Source of the DNA: Thermoplasmata archaeon
Lineage (GTDB): Archaea > Thermoplasmatota > Thermoplasmata > Thermoplasmatales > Thermoplasmataceae
NCBI GenBank assembly: GCA_021790415.1
Contig: JAJYDZ010000090.1
Span: 1 to 6,770 of the forward strand
Reading direction: 5' to 3'
DNA length: 6,770 bases
This document shows, piece after piece, positions 1 through 5,871 of this stretch; the first letter of the stretch is position 1, and every line of letters starts with the position of its first letter. Under the pieces are notes generated by a model. The model did no database searches, was not told the origin of the DNA, and saw only the letters and a program-made list of their open reading frames with translations. The translations under genes and the position numbers were made by a program.

Positions 1-201
1 GCTCTGTTATTCTTGGAAAGATATGCGACATCAATCGTTTTGAGAATGAATGGAACACTAATACATGCTGATCTCAACGCATCGTACAACATAATAAAAA
101 AGGCGATCCCTTAACTGAAATGGAACGGGATAGAGGGTATGGGGTTATATCCAAGAAGTTTAAGTATCAAACAGATGATAACTTCCAAAGGTGGATGTTA
201 A
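1..201 (+). pseudogene. tnpB: 3' end of TnpB (IS605-family OrfB, RNA-guided nuclease), decayed
   Basis: Reading frame 1 from the window edge gives a peptide containing NGTLIHADLNASYNIIKKA. This matches the C-terminal RuvC-III segment of TnpB/OrfB proteins, in which the Asp of HADLN is a catalytic metal ligand. The frame meets TAA at 112-114, but the same frame resumes beyond it (GIEGMGLYPRSL...) and ends at TAA 199-201. Archaeal TnpB proteins often carry a GIEG-type tail after the KAIP segment, so the stop at 112 looks like a nonsense change within an originally longer tail. The repeat copy at 2802 has GAG at the equivalent codon. The residues before NGTL fit the family poorly, which suggests further decay or a frameshift, and the 5' part lies outside the window. 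In the family, TnpB is guided by an RNA from the element's right end to cut DNA. This fragment alone cannot show whether the complete protein was active. Confidence 0.8.
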
Positions 202-227
202 CCATGTTAACAGAAATCGTAACCTAG
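102..227 (+). mobile_element. Right end of IS605-family element (tnpB tail plus omega-RNA-type region), copy 1
   Basis: This 126-bp segment recurs at 2802-2927 with equal length and about 85% identity (19 mismatches by hand count), and similarity stops at both edges. It spans the last tnpB codons and the non-coding right end. In TnpB elements this region normally encodes the scaffold of the guide RNA, with the guide lying just beyond the right end. A hairpin (GTTAAC-CAT-GTTAAC, 197-211) sits about 16 bp inside the right boundary, as expected for the imperfect palindrome recognised by TnpA in this family. The boundary at 227 is inferred from where the two copies diverge. No left end and no tnpA are visible in the window. 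Confidence 0.7.
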
Positions 228-257
228 TGCATCTTGAAATAGAACCGAATAAGGCAA

Positions 258-266
258 GAGAGGAGG
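258..266 (+). promoter_or_regulatory. Strong Shine-Dalgarno sequence for the micro-ORF at 276
   Basis: GAGAGGAGG lies 9 nt before ATG 276. AGGAGG is a full match to the anti-Shine-Dalgarno of archaeal 16S rRNA and is the best ribosome binding site in this half of the window. It argues that translation begins at 276 rather than at 317. Confidence 0.5.
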
Positions 267-275
267 AACAAGATA

Positions 276-320
276 ATGGAAAAAAGTGATTGTCCAGTTG
301 ACACTACGGGTAGAAGATGA
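276..320 (+). CDS. 14-aa leader peptide or 5' end of a frameshifted gene
   Basis: The ORF runs ATG to TGA and encodes MEKSDCPVDTTGRR. Its support is the Shine-Dalgarno at 258-266 and an exact ATGA overlap with the start of the next ORF (ATG 317, TGA 318-320), the usual sign of translational coupling. The peptide resembles no family I know. It could be a true small leader that delivers ribosomes to the downstream ORF. It could also be the original N-terminus of a longer protein whose frame was broken near 318. The sequence does not decide between these. Confidence 0.35.
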   Translation: MEKSDCPVDTTGRR

Positions 321-559
321 GTATGAGCGGAAATGAACAGGATTGGTCTCCAGATAGGCCGGGGCTGAAGATTCTCCTTCAGAACTGTTGCAACTCGAAT
401 GATATGGACAAAGTTCTAGGTCATAGTGAATTATTCAAGAACCTATATCTGCCGTCCGTGAAGAAGTACATAATCGGAATTCCGATGAAATCCAAAAAAA
501 TTATCAACCTCAACGATTGTTGCTTGTCAATTAATGAATCATACAAAGGGTGGGTATAA
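317..559 (+). CDS. Hypothetical 80-aa protein
   Basis: This ORF begins at ATG 317 inside the stop of the preceding micro-ORF and ends at TAA 557-559, one base before an in-frame GTG (561) of the downstream gene. The protein has four cysteines (pairs NCC and DCC), a mixed hydrophilic composition, and no signal peptide or membrane segment. I recognise no domain. It overlaps the annotated start of the 310-aa ORF by 26 bp, so the two would be translated from one message. A run of seven A (494-500) lies where both this frame and the downstream frame are open. An ancestral single reading frame broken by slippage is therefore possible. The main support is its tight packing with its neighbours, not homology. 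Confidence 0.35.
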   Translation: MSMSGNEQDWSPDRPGLKILLQNCCNSNDMDKVLGHSELFKNLYLPSVKKYIIGIPMKSKKIINLNDCCLSINESYKGWV

Positions 560-1466
560 AGTGCTTTTCCTGAGTAAATCGCAAGATAAACGCAAAAAAG
601 GTGTTGCCATAGTCACTGCCCAATTGCTATTTCACATAGATCCAAATGTGGACCCAACTCAAGAGATAAAGGAGTTTGTCAATATTCTGATTGACAAAAG
701 TGAATTAATTGTAACTGCTTACGGCCGGACCTCAGGAGACGAGGTTGCAAAGTTGATTTTGAAAGAGGGACTGGATACTGAAGAAGTAAAAAGTAGGATT
801 TTGCGCTACAAAAGCAGAAAGAATTTAACCGACAACAAAAATAGTGCTGATCTTAAAAGTGCTCTTTCTGATTATCTGTCCAATTATTGCTACAAGTCAA
901 AAACTTATGATGGATTGGTCGACCAGATTCAGTTTTTTCCAAAGATTGTTTACAAGAATTTGGGTTTGGGATTTGCCATAGACGATGAGAATGTAATAGA
1001 TATTATGGAAACACTCACGGAAGAAGAAAAAGCAAGTCTTCTTCAAAATGTTAATGCGAGAATTGCCAAGAAGGATAGAGAGTACAGGGTGGGAGAGGAA
1101 CTCGAAAAATACCTTAACGATGCTGGGTTGAAATATGGAATTGACTGCACTGTTGATGATTTTGTGTGTGTAAACAAGAATTATTTTGGGATCAAGGTTT
1201 ACATTGGAGAGCGTGGAATCCTTGACTGGTTTGATGGTACATTTGAAGAATTGAAAGCAACCTTGTGGAATGAACTGAAATTAGAGGCTGAGAATAAGGT
1301 CACTTGCCCGTTCTGTGGAAAGAAAATAGTAAGATATGTCGCCATGCATAAACTAAAAAACTGTGATTGTGGTGCAACGATTCAAATTATCGACTATTCC
1401 TTGACTAGAGGAAACATCATTCACATGAAAAAAGACATCGCCTTTATGAAATTGGATGGAGCTTGA
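534..1466 (+). CDS. Hypothetical 310-aa protein with C-terminal zinc-ribbon-like cluster
   Basis: This is a long, clean ORF of typical soluble-protein composition, with no signal peptide or membrane segment. Residues 1-250 match no family I can name; charged helical stretches occur around 155-200. Near the C-terminus, CPFCGKK (Cys258, Cys261) and CDCGA (Cys277, Cys279) form a candidate zinc ribbon, with an unusual CxC second half and a His at 272 between them. Such a ribbon suggests nucleic-acid or protein binding, but this is inference. The start is uncertain. ATG 534 has no ribosome binding site. GTG 561, which would shorten the protein by 9 residues, directly follows the upstream ORF's stop and is preceded by GGGTGGG at 548-554. 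The gene sits downstream of the IS605 remnant and is convergent with the TPR gene at 1594. Confidence 0.75.
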   Translation: MNHTKGGYKVLFLSKSQDKRKKGVAIVTAQLLFHIDPNVDPTQEIKEFVNILIDKSELIVTAYGRTSGDEVAKLILKEGLDTEEVKSRILRYKSRKNLTDNKNSADLKSALSDYLSNYCYKSKTYDGLVDQIQFFPKIVYKNLGLGFAIDDENVIDIMETLTEEEKASLLQNVNARIAKKDREYRVGEELEKYLNDAGLKYGIDCTVDDFVCVNKNYFGIKVYIGERGILDWFDGTFEELKATLWNELKLEAENKVTCPFCGKKIVRYVAMHKLKNCDCGATIQIIDYSLTRGNIIHMKKDIAFMKLDGA

Positions 1467-1497
1467 TTGCCATCAACATGTTCTTTGAATTGGCAAT
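1466..1497 (+). terminator. Weak inverted repeat after the zinc-ribbon gene
   Basis: ATTGCCA (1466-1472) pairs with TGGCAAT (1491-1497), giving a 7-bp stem with an 18-nt loop that begins at the stop codon of the 310-aa gene. No clear T-tract follows, so it is only a possible 3'-end structure in the 127-bp convergent intergenic gap. The rest of that gap (1498-1593) shows nothing recognisable. Confidence 0.2.
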
Positions 1498-1593
1498 AGA
1501 CATGCCAGGCAGGAGAAAAATTATGCAAAGGATAGGAGTTCATTGCATCTCTCTATAAACATAGTTTCCAATTGAAATTGCATTACGGGAAGA

Positions 1594-2604
1594 TCACCTG
1601 CCAAAGAATTGCCTCGAGGTCTTCTCTCCACCTTTCAAATATTCCGTGAATTCATCGAAAAGCCACTTCATCGCTCCAAAATTTTTCAGCCACAGTGAGC
1701 CAGATGCCTTAATGTAGGAACCTGCTTCGTCGGGCTCACCAGGTGTTATGTAATTGCTGTCTGGAGGAAGGTTAACATCTCTAAGAAACAATACTGGCAC
1801 ATACTTGTTAGACTCAAACGCCTTTCTTAGTGCGCTCTTGGATTCCATAGTTATGCCAGTCGTCAAGTATAGAAGAAGAGCCCCATTATAATCCCATTCA
1901 GCACTATCTTCATCATATTGACCTAGGAGCTTTTTTGCCCTTTCATAGTCATTTCTGTACATGTATAAGAGAAGGAGTGAATATCGATTGCCTTGATTAT
2001 CATTCGGGTTAAGGTCCAGCAACCGTTCATATATTCTTTGAGCATCGTCCAATTTTCCAGAATTCCACAACGCAAACGCAAGACCCTCCTGTGCCCTCAT
2101 ATACTGCCTTGTTTCGATGATCCTCCAGAAATTTCCCTTTTCTCTATGGAATATTTCTTTACCAAGAATCCTTTCGGCGGTATCGACACCCTTACCGTAG
2201 AGCTCTATTTTTCGGCTGTTATCTTTTTCCATTTCCGCCAGAATTATGTAAGCGTCAGGGCAATTTTCAGAAATTTCAAGAGCTCGTATTGTCATAATCC
2301 GGCGTTCTTCTCCCTTCTTACTGAAAGCTTCATAAGCAAGAAGTTGAGCCCGATCCTCGGCTTTATCCGGGTGAAAGTTTTCTATCATACCGGAGCTTCT
2401 TGCCTCACTGTAAAAATCATTGGCTTCCTCGACAGTCTTGAATTTCCGGCCGTTCATGAGCTTGCTCAAGATCCATAGTTCTTTCTCCAAGGCTCTCCTG
2501 TCATAGTTGAAAAAATCGAAGTTTTCATTGCCCTTATCCTTTGATTTATGGCTAGTTTTACTCTTCCCTTGATGATAATCTTTTTTGCTCACAGTCATTT
2601 TCAC
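1594..2604 (-). CDS. TPR protein, ST7-like family
   Basis: The 336-aa protein has a lysine-rich N-terminal tail (about 1-30) and then helical tetratricopeptide-type repeats. Family-like motifs are FWRIIETRQYMRAQEGLA (159-176), followed by a TPR with LNPNDNQGNRY (198-208) and PGEPDEAGSYIKASGSLW (288-305). This combination is seen in ST7-like TPR proteins of bacteria and archaea. These are predicted scaffold proteins without a known enzymatic activity. The encoded start is GTG 2604, and ATG 2598 two codons later is an equally possible start. A TATA-like box at 2627-2638 would place transcription initiation at about 2607, giving an essentially leaderless message. The gene is monocistronic and convergent with the 310-aa gene. 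Assignment to a TPR fold is firm; the partner and pathway are unknown. Confidence 0.85.
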   Translation of the reverse strand: MKMTVSKKDYHQGKSKTSHKSKDKGNENFDFFNYDRRALEKELWILSKLMNGRKFKTVEEANDFYSEARSSGMIENFHPDKAEDRAQLLAYEAFSKKGEERRIMTIRALEISENCPDAYIILAEMEKDNSRKIELYGKGVDTAERILGKEIFHREKGNFWRIIETRQYMRAQEGLAFALWNSGKLDDAQRIYERLLDLNPNDNQGNRYSLLLLYMYRNDYERAKKLLGQYDEDSAEWDYNGALLLYLTTGITMESKSALRKAFESNKYVPVLFLRDVNLPPDSNYITPGEPDEAGSYIKASGSLWLKNFGAMKWLFDEFTEYLKGGEKTSRQFFGR

Positions 2605-2626
2605 CAGACTGATCTGTTACCGTTAG

Positions 2627-2638
2627 GTTATTTATAGA
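2627..2638 (-). promoter_or_regulatory. Archaeal TATA box for the ST7-like TPR gene
   Basis: On the minus strand the sequence reads TCTATAAATAAC, centred about 26 nt before position 2607. Initiation there would start the transcript only a few bases before GTG 2604, the leaderless arrangement common for first genes in these archaea. Confidence 0.55.
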
Positions 2639-2801
2639 CTTTATCGAATCAAACTCAATACAGCAAGAAAATATGTGAATATACACATAGAATCAACACC
2701 TTGAATTTACGCTCGAAATTGTCTTCAAACATATGGGCTTGAAAACTTCTCCCAAATCAAAGAAAATTCAGAATAGACCGGTTGGGATTTGTTTAAATTT
2801 T

Positions 2802-2927
2802 GGCAATCCCGGAGCTTAAATGTAACGGGATAGAGGGCATGGGCATATATCTAAGAAGTTTAAACATCAGACAGATGATAACTTCCAAAGGTGGATGTTA
2901 ACATGGTTAACGGAAACCGGAACCTAG
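2802..2927 (+). mobile_element. Solo right end of IS605-family element, copy 2
   Basis: This is a 126-bp match to 102-227 without indels. It includes the last tnpB codons: the same frame reads AIPEL...GIEGMGIYLRSL and stops at TAA 2899-2901. Upstream of 2802 there is no tnpB sequence; instead there is AT-rich intergenic DNA. The copy is therefore a truncated relic or a segment moved alone. It retains the hairpin near its right boundary (2897-2911), with the loop inverted relative to copy 1. If transcribed, it could still supply a guide-RNA scaffold whose guide would be the sequence after 2927. That is speculative. It lies 41 bp from the vapC stop, in the gap between the TPR gene and vapC. Confidence 0.7.
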
Positions 2928-2968
2928 ATATGTCGCTGTACCCAAATAAACAAGGCTTTCCGAGGAGG

Positions 2969-3366
2969 TTATTCCATTATAGTAACTTTTACTCCAACAA
3001 GTTCTGCCGCTTCCGCCTGCTTCCGGTCCGACGTAACAAGCTCTCCTTCGTTTTCGAGAGCGAATTGGATGAACATAACATCATAAACGGTGATTTTGAG
3101 CTTTACAGCCAAGACAATGGCATTGATAGCAAGAGAGTATCGTCCGCAATCAAAACCATCGTTCTGAGCGATTCCACAATATCCCTCAGGTCTTCGAGCG
3201 CAACTTCATATCTCATGGCTTTCTTCCATAGGGCATTACCTGTTTCCAGCAATGCAAATCCGAGCGTTGTGCCCGATGATGCGAAATCGCCAGCTTTTTC
3301 CCAACCCGACTCGTGAGAAACGTACTTAACCAGGATGGATGAGTCAATGACCTGAATCCCTATCAT
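2969..3366 (-). pseudogene. vapC: VapC-type PIN-domain toxin, frameshifted
   Basis: The N-terminal 80 residues (QVIDSSILVKYV, ETGNALWKKA) are a PIN domain with Asp8 and Glu41 of the acidic metal site. The reading frame shifts after ADDTL (around 3128-3143) and would end early with SMPLSWL. In the alternative frame the rest of the domain is intact down to TAA 2971-2969, with KITVYDVMFIQFA and ELVTSDRKQAEAA carrying the remaining acidic residues. The total of 398 nt is 2 more than a multiple of three. Removing one CT from the (CT)3 run restores ADDTLAINAIVL and a 131-aa protein, the normal VapC length. VapC proteins are ribonucleases that cleave tRNA or rRNA. The start overlaps vapB by 23 bp. 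The break could be a real inactivation, phase variation or a sequence error. Confidence 0.85.
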
Positions 3367-3574
3367 CCCTAATGCTCTTGGATGCGAAACCTGGCTCGGA
3401 TGGTTTAACTCTTTCTCTTATTATGGCATCGAGTTTCTCTCTTTGCTGTTGAGCGTTGAGATCGTGCGTCATTTTTCTCACGTATTCTTTGAGTTTCTCG
3501 GACGGGTTCACACCACTTTCAACGAGCTTTTTGTAATCTTTGTCATCAATACGTATACTAACTACTCTACTCAT
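3344..3574 (-). CDS. vapB: VapB-type antitoxin, ribbon-helix-helix
   Basis: I place the start at ATG 3574, giving 76 aa. The N-terminus MSRVVSIRIDDKDYKKLVES, followed by a second helix to about residue 35, is a ribbon-helix-helix DNA-binding fold. The charged C-terminal half would be the toxin-binding segment. A further upstream in-frame ATG (3631) would add 19 residues unlike the family and would lie upstream of the TATA box, so it is rejected. The gene overlaps vapC by 23 bp, a normal toxin-antitoxin arrangement. VapB neutralises VapC and usually represses its own promoter. A 10-bp palindrome lies between TATA box and start. Because vapC is frameshifted, this antitoxin may now be orphaned. 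Confidence 0.85.
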   Translation of the reverse strand: MSRVVSIRIDDKDYKKLVESGVNPSEKLKEYVRKMTHDLNAQQQREKLDAIIRERVKPSEPGFASKSIRDDRDSGH

Positions 3575-3583
3575 GTTTATAGA

Positions 3584-3593
3584 TTGTATACAA
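3584..3593. promoter_or_regulatory. Candidate VapB operator palindrome
   Basis: TTGTATACAA is a perfect 10-bp palindrome, 9 bp upstream of the vapB start and directly next to its TATA-like element. Ribbon-helix-helix antitoxins bind short palindromes over their own promoters, so this is a reasonable autoregulation site. AT-rich palindromes also arise by chance. Confidence 0.35.
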
Positions 3594-3604
3594 ATATTAA
3601 AACC
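3592..3604 (-). promoter_or_regulatory. TATA-like element for vapBC
   Basis: The minus strand reads GGTTTTAATATTT, centred about 24 nt before ATG 3574. This spacing predicts transcription starting at or very near the start codon, so the message would be leaderless. Confidence 0.4.
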
Positions 3605-3830
3605 TTTGATCAACCCGAGCGTGGGGAACAAATTTTTTTAACCTTTTCCTGAACAGTTCTATGATTCTTTGTGATTATAACATAAACCCTCTATCCTATG
3701 TATCTTCTTGGAATATCTGCCTTAACGGATGTTCCGATACTATATTCTGGGTCACAAATAGTAAGAGGGGAAACCACAATTAGGAATCTCAATATGGAGT
3801 TTATGAATTCTTTTACTTATTCCATATGTG

Positions 3831-3839
3831 CTTATATAT
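3831..3839 (+). promoter_or_regulatory. TATA-like element for the fic gene
   Basis: CTTATATAT is centred about 28 nt before ATG 3864. It supports a leaderless transcript beginning near 3862 and argues against the upstream ATG at 3828, which would precede the transcription start. The region 3640-3830 between vapB and fic shows no gene. Confidence 0.5.
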
Positions 3840-3863
3840 GATATATGTATTAGTACGTTAAAA

Positions 3864-4763
3864 ATGGATAGACACTTACTAAATCTTCTCAGGGAGAGGA
3901 TGTTGGATAGGGGCTCACTACAGAAACTGCCGGAAAAGTCGCTTCAGGAATCATTCATATTGAATACCTGGGGAACTAATGCAATAGAGGGAAACACCCT
4001 TACTCTGGATGAGGTAACCAAGGTAATTGAAAGTGGCTTGACTGTACCTAACCGCCCGGTGAGAGACTTGATGGAAACAATTCAGCATCATAATGCTTTG
4101 GTTGAAGTGGTAAGTGGAAGAATATGTGACGTCAACATGAAAAGTGCATTGGATTTGCATGATACACTCTTCCATGGAATCCTTAGGGACGCGGGAAAGT
4201 GGAGAATGGTGAATGTAAAGATAACCGGTTCAAAGTATTCCCCTCCAAGCGTAGAAAAGCTCATTTCTCTACTTCAGGAATGGGAGGAGCATTACAAGGT
4301 AATGGAAAGGAATCGCGAAGATGTTTTTTCTCAGGCTGCCGAAATGCACTTTGGTTTTGAATCCATCCATCCTTTCTCCGATGGAAATGGAAGAGTCGGC
4401 AGGTTACTGCTTAATATACATTTCATCAATCACAACTGGCCACTTATTCAAATTCTACCTCATGATCGGAACTCGTACCTAGATGCTTTAGAGTCTGCCT
4501 ATCATAATGTTAAGAACAAATTGAGAGAGTTCCTGGAAACAAATATGGCAAGTTCGCTAATATTTATGCTTGACATGGTAGGATCCAACGAGGACAGGCT
4601 ATTGACCCTGAACGAAGCAAAGAAAGTCTCCGGTACGGAATACTCGACAAAATATCTGGCACTTAGAGTCAAACAGGGAGAACTTCCGGGAATTAGATTA
4701 AACAATAAGTGGAAAACAAGTCCCATGGCCATAAGCCTGTATCGCGAAATAAAAGGCAGGTAG
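3864..4763 (+). CDS. fic: Fic-domain protein (AMPylator-type) with C-terminal HTH
   Basis: The start is ATG 3864 (299 aa), chosen over ATG 3828 because of the TATA position. In this numbering residues 38-44 are TNAIEGN, which fits the inhibitory-helix motif [S/T]xxxE[G/N] placed N-terminally (class II Fic). The flap is around 119-133 (KITGSKYSPPSVEKL). The active-site motif HPFSDGNGRVGR starts at His169 and is complete, including the catalytic His and the anion-binding GNGR. Residues about 246-296 (LTLNEAKKVSG...GIRLNNKWKTS) resemble an excisionase/MerR-type helix-turn-helix. Such Fic enzymes transfer AMP from ATP to a target protein, with the inhibitory Glu (Glu42) blocking ATP positioning. 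The substrate is unknown. The HTH suggests DNA binding or self-regulation. The gene is divergent from vapBC and convergent with the TPR gene at 4830. Confidence 0.92.
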   Translation: MDRHLLNLLRERMLDRGSLQKLPEKSLQESFILNTWGTNAIEGNTLTLDEVTKVIESGLTVPNRPVRDLMETIQHHNALVEVVSGRICDVNMKSALDLHDTLFHGILRDAGKWRMVNVKITGSKYSPPSVEKLISLLQEWEEHYKVMERNREDVFSQAAEMHFGFESIHPFSDGNGRVGRLLLNIHFINHNWPLIQILPHDRNSYLDALESAYHNVKNKLREFLETNMASSLIFMLDMVGSNEDRLLTLNEAKKVSGTEYSTKYLALRVKQGELPGIRLNNKWKTSPMAISLYREIKGR

Positions 4764-4829
4764 TGGTAATTCATAACTCACTCAAAGTCAGATACTTCCA
4801 GCTTTGAATGTTCACCCCACATTCTGAAA

Positions 4830-5240
4830 TCATTCTATTTCATTAAGGTATTGTGAGAGGGCTCTCTGATATTCAGACAATAAGCCATGATTTCCTGAAA
4901 TGATAAAACTTAGAGGAGTCTTGAGAGACTTCTCAAGTTCACCATACCTAAACAGAGCAATACACAGGAACATCAGGGCTGCGGGTTCGTCATTTTCTTT
5001 ATACATTCGTCTCAGTATATCAACTGCACTTTCATTTTTGCCAGTAACACTCATAGAACTTCCCATCTGAATTTCAGCTTGAGTTTTCATTATTCCTGAA
5101 AGTCCCAATCCTATGGTCGTCTGATGTAGGGGAATTGCCGAAGTCTCCTTACCCATGAAATCCAACACGTTTGCGTATTCGAACAAGTACACGGCATTTT
5201 CTCGGTATTCCTCAAAAACTTCTTGGAATTTAGCTAGCAT
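4830..5240 (-). CDS. Small TPR protein (TPR_5-like)
   Basis: The 136-aa protein (one more if GTG 5243 is used) is almost entirely paired helices. NAVYLFEYANVLDFMGKETS (16-35) and AIPLHQTTIGLGLSGIM form the first repeats. QMGSSMSVTGKNESAVDILR (about 58-77) and ALMFLCIALFRYGELEKSL (about 88-106) follow. The order, with SAIPLHQTTIGLGLSG and then a GSS...G...A repeat, matches the short one-domain TPR_5 group found in many bacteria. It is presumably a protein-binding scaffold; no partner is evident. A TATA-like element (5272-5283) sits about 37 nt before the start, so there is a short leader and no clear Shine-Dalgarno. It is convergent with fic across a 66-bp gap with no obvious terminator. This is the second TPR gene in the window but not a close relative of the first. 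Confidence 0.82.
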   Translation of the reverse strand: MLAKFQEVFEEYRENAVYLFEYANVLDFMGKETSAIPLHQTTIGLGLSGIMKTQAEIQMGSSMSVTGKNESAVDILRRMYKENDEPAALMFLCIALFRYGELEKSLKTPLSFIISGNHGLLSEYQRALSQYLNEIE

Positions 5241-5271
5241 CACTTCTGGATTGTCCCGACGTTTCCAAGCT

Positions 5272-5283
5272 TACTCTATAATC
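5272..5283 (-). promoter_or_regulatory. TATA-like element for the TPR_5-like gene
   Basis: The minus strand reads ATTATAGAGTAA here, the only good TATA candidate between the transposase fragment and the TPR gene. Initiation about 26 nt downstream would give a leader of roughly 10 nt. Confidence 0.35.
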
Positions 5284-5331
5284 TTATTCAGATCGTACAT
5301 TCGTCTCAAGTGAGGAAAAAAAGAGAAATTC

Positions 5332-5676
5332 CTAAATTCCCATGGTATTAGGCACTATGTCCGCTATCTTCTCAAAGAGTTTCTTCTGTTCTTTGGTCAG
5401 TTCCTGGATAACGATCTCTTTGTCGAATACTTTGCATTTCAGGTTTCGTAATGTGTCAAAGGCCATTTCCACTGATCCGATCTCTTTCTGTACCTCCATA
5501 TATACTATGAGGGAAAGAAATATGATGAACAGGTATCCCCTCAAAGCCTCTTCACTATGAACCCTGAGAGGAAGCAGCGAAAGATCATCCTTGGAGTATG
5601 AGTATGCCTTTTCCACAAACTGTCTTGTGTAATATAATGGAATAAGTTGATCTCTCTCAATTGATTGTGAACTCAT
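5332..5676 (-). pseudogene. C-terminal fragment of DDE transposase (IS1634/IS4-like)
   Basis: The fragment contains RDQLIPLYYTRQFVEKAY, then KDDLSLLPLRVHSEEALRGY and a hydrophobic IIFLSLIVYMEVQ. This is the conserved end of DDE_Tnp_1/IS1634-type transposases; the Glu in FVEKAY corresponds to the last residue of the DDE triad. A full protein would be several hundred residues, so the N-terminal part with both Asp residues is missing. The frame is open upstream of the ATG only to TAG 5703-5701, preceded by TAA 5706-5704. The ATG at 5676 is thus probably just an internal Met. No terminal inverted repeats were found. The fragment cannot catalyse transposition. It lies between the TPR_5-like gene and the mercury-resistance operon and marks a past insertion or recombination there. 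Confidence 0.8.
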
Positions 5677-5703
5677 GACCTGAACAGCGACAACCTTTAC
5701 CTA

Positions 5704-5871
5704 TTACACTGAAGGTTCCTGATTTTTCCCGTTAAACAACTCTCCATAACCGATCTTTTTCAGTGTATCCGTGGAAGCGGGCATCAGGTTGAGATACCAT
5801 GTCTTATGCTCTTTCCCGATGAAATGATCCTCAATGTTTTGATTGTTTCTGCTTTTGTTACCTTCACCAAC
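5704..5871 (-). pseudogene. Unassigned coding-like fragment in the transposase frame
   Basis: On the minus strand the frame is open between TAG 5874-5872 and TAA 5706-5704. The peptide looks protein-like (HFIGKEHKTWYLNLMPASTD, then LKKIGYGELFNGK). It is in exactly the same frame as the downstream transposase fragment, separated by two consecutive stops (TAA TAG) and five codons. It has no ATG start at its head and I do not recognise it. It may be a decayed upstream part of the same transposase or the tail of another broken gene. Its 5' portion is antisense to the HPP-like fragment, and both cannot be coding over 5806-5871. Confidence 0.3.

Noticed and set aside
1993..2478. 161-aa + strand ORF
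   Set aside because: Antisense to the ST7-like TPR gene, with no recognisable domain; a shadow frame.
2784..2810. GGGATT...AATCCC inverted repeat at the left edge of repeat copy 2
   Set aside because: Only 6 bp with a 15-bp spacer, and half of it belongs to the tnpB codons; no counterpart in copy 1.
2891..3316. 141-aa + strand ORF
   Set aside because: Antisense to vapC and beginning inside the IS605 repeat; the opposite strand carries clear PIN-domain motifs.
3549..3556. ATACGTAT palindrome as a second VapB operator
   Set aside because: Falls inside vapB codons; such short AT-rich palindromes are expected by chance.
3686..3712. Minus-strand GGATAGAGGG and CCAAGAAG, words also found in the IS605 right end
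   Set aside because: The two words are in swapped order relative to the repeat and the sequence between does not align, so it is probably chance rather than a third copy.
4502..4774. 90-aa minus-strand ORF with hydrophobic character
   Set aside because: Lies wholly opposite the Fic C-terminal region; its hydrophobicity comes from reading the complement of charged codons.
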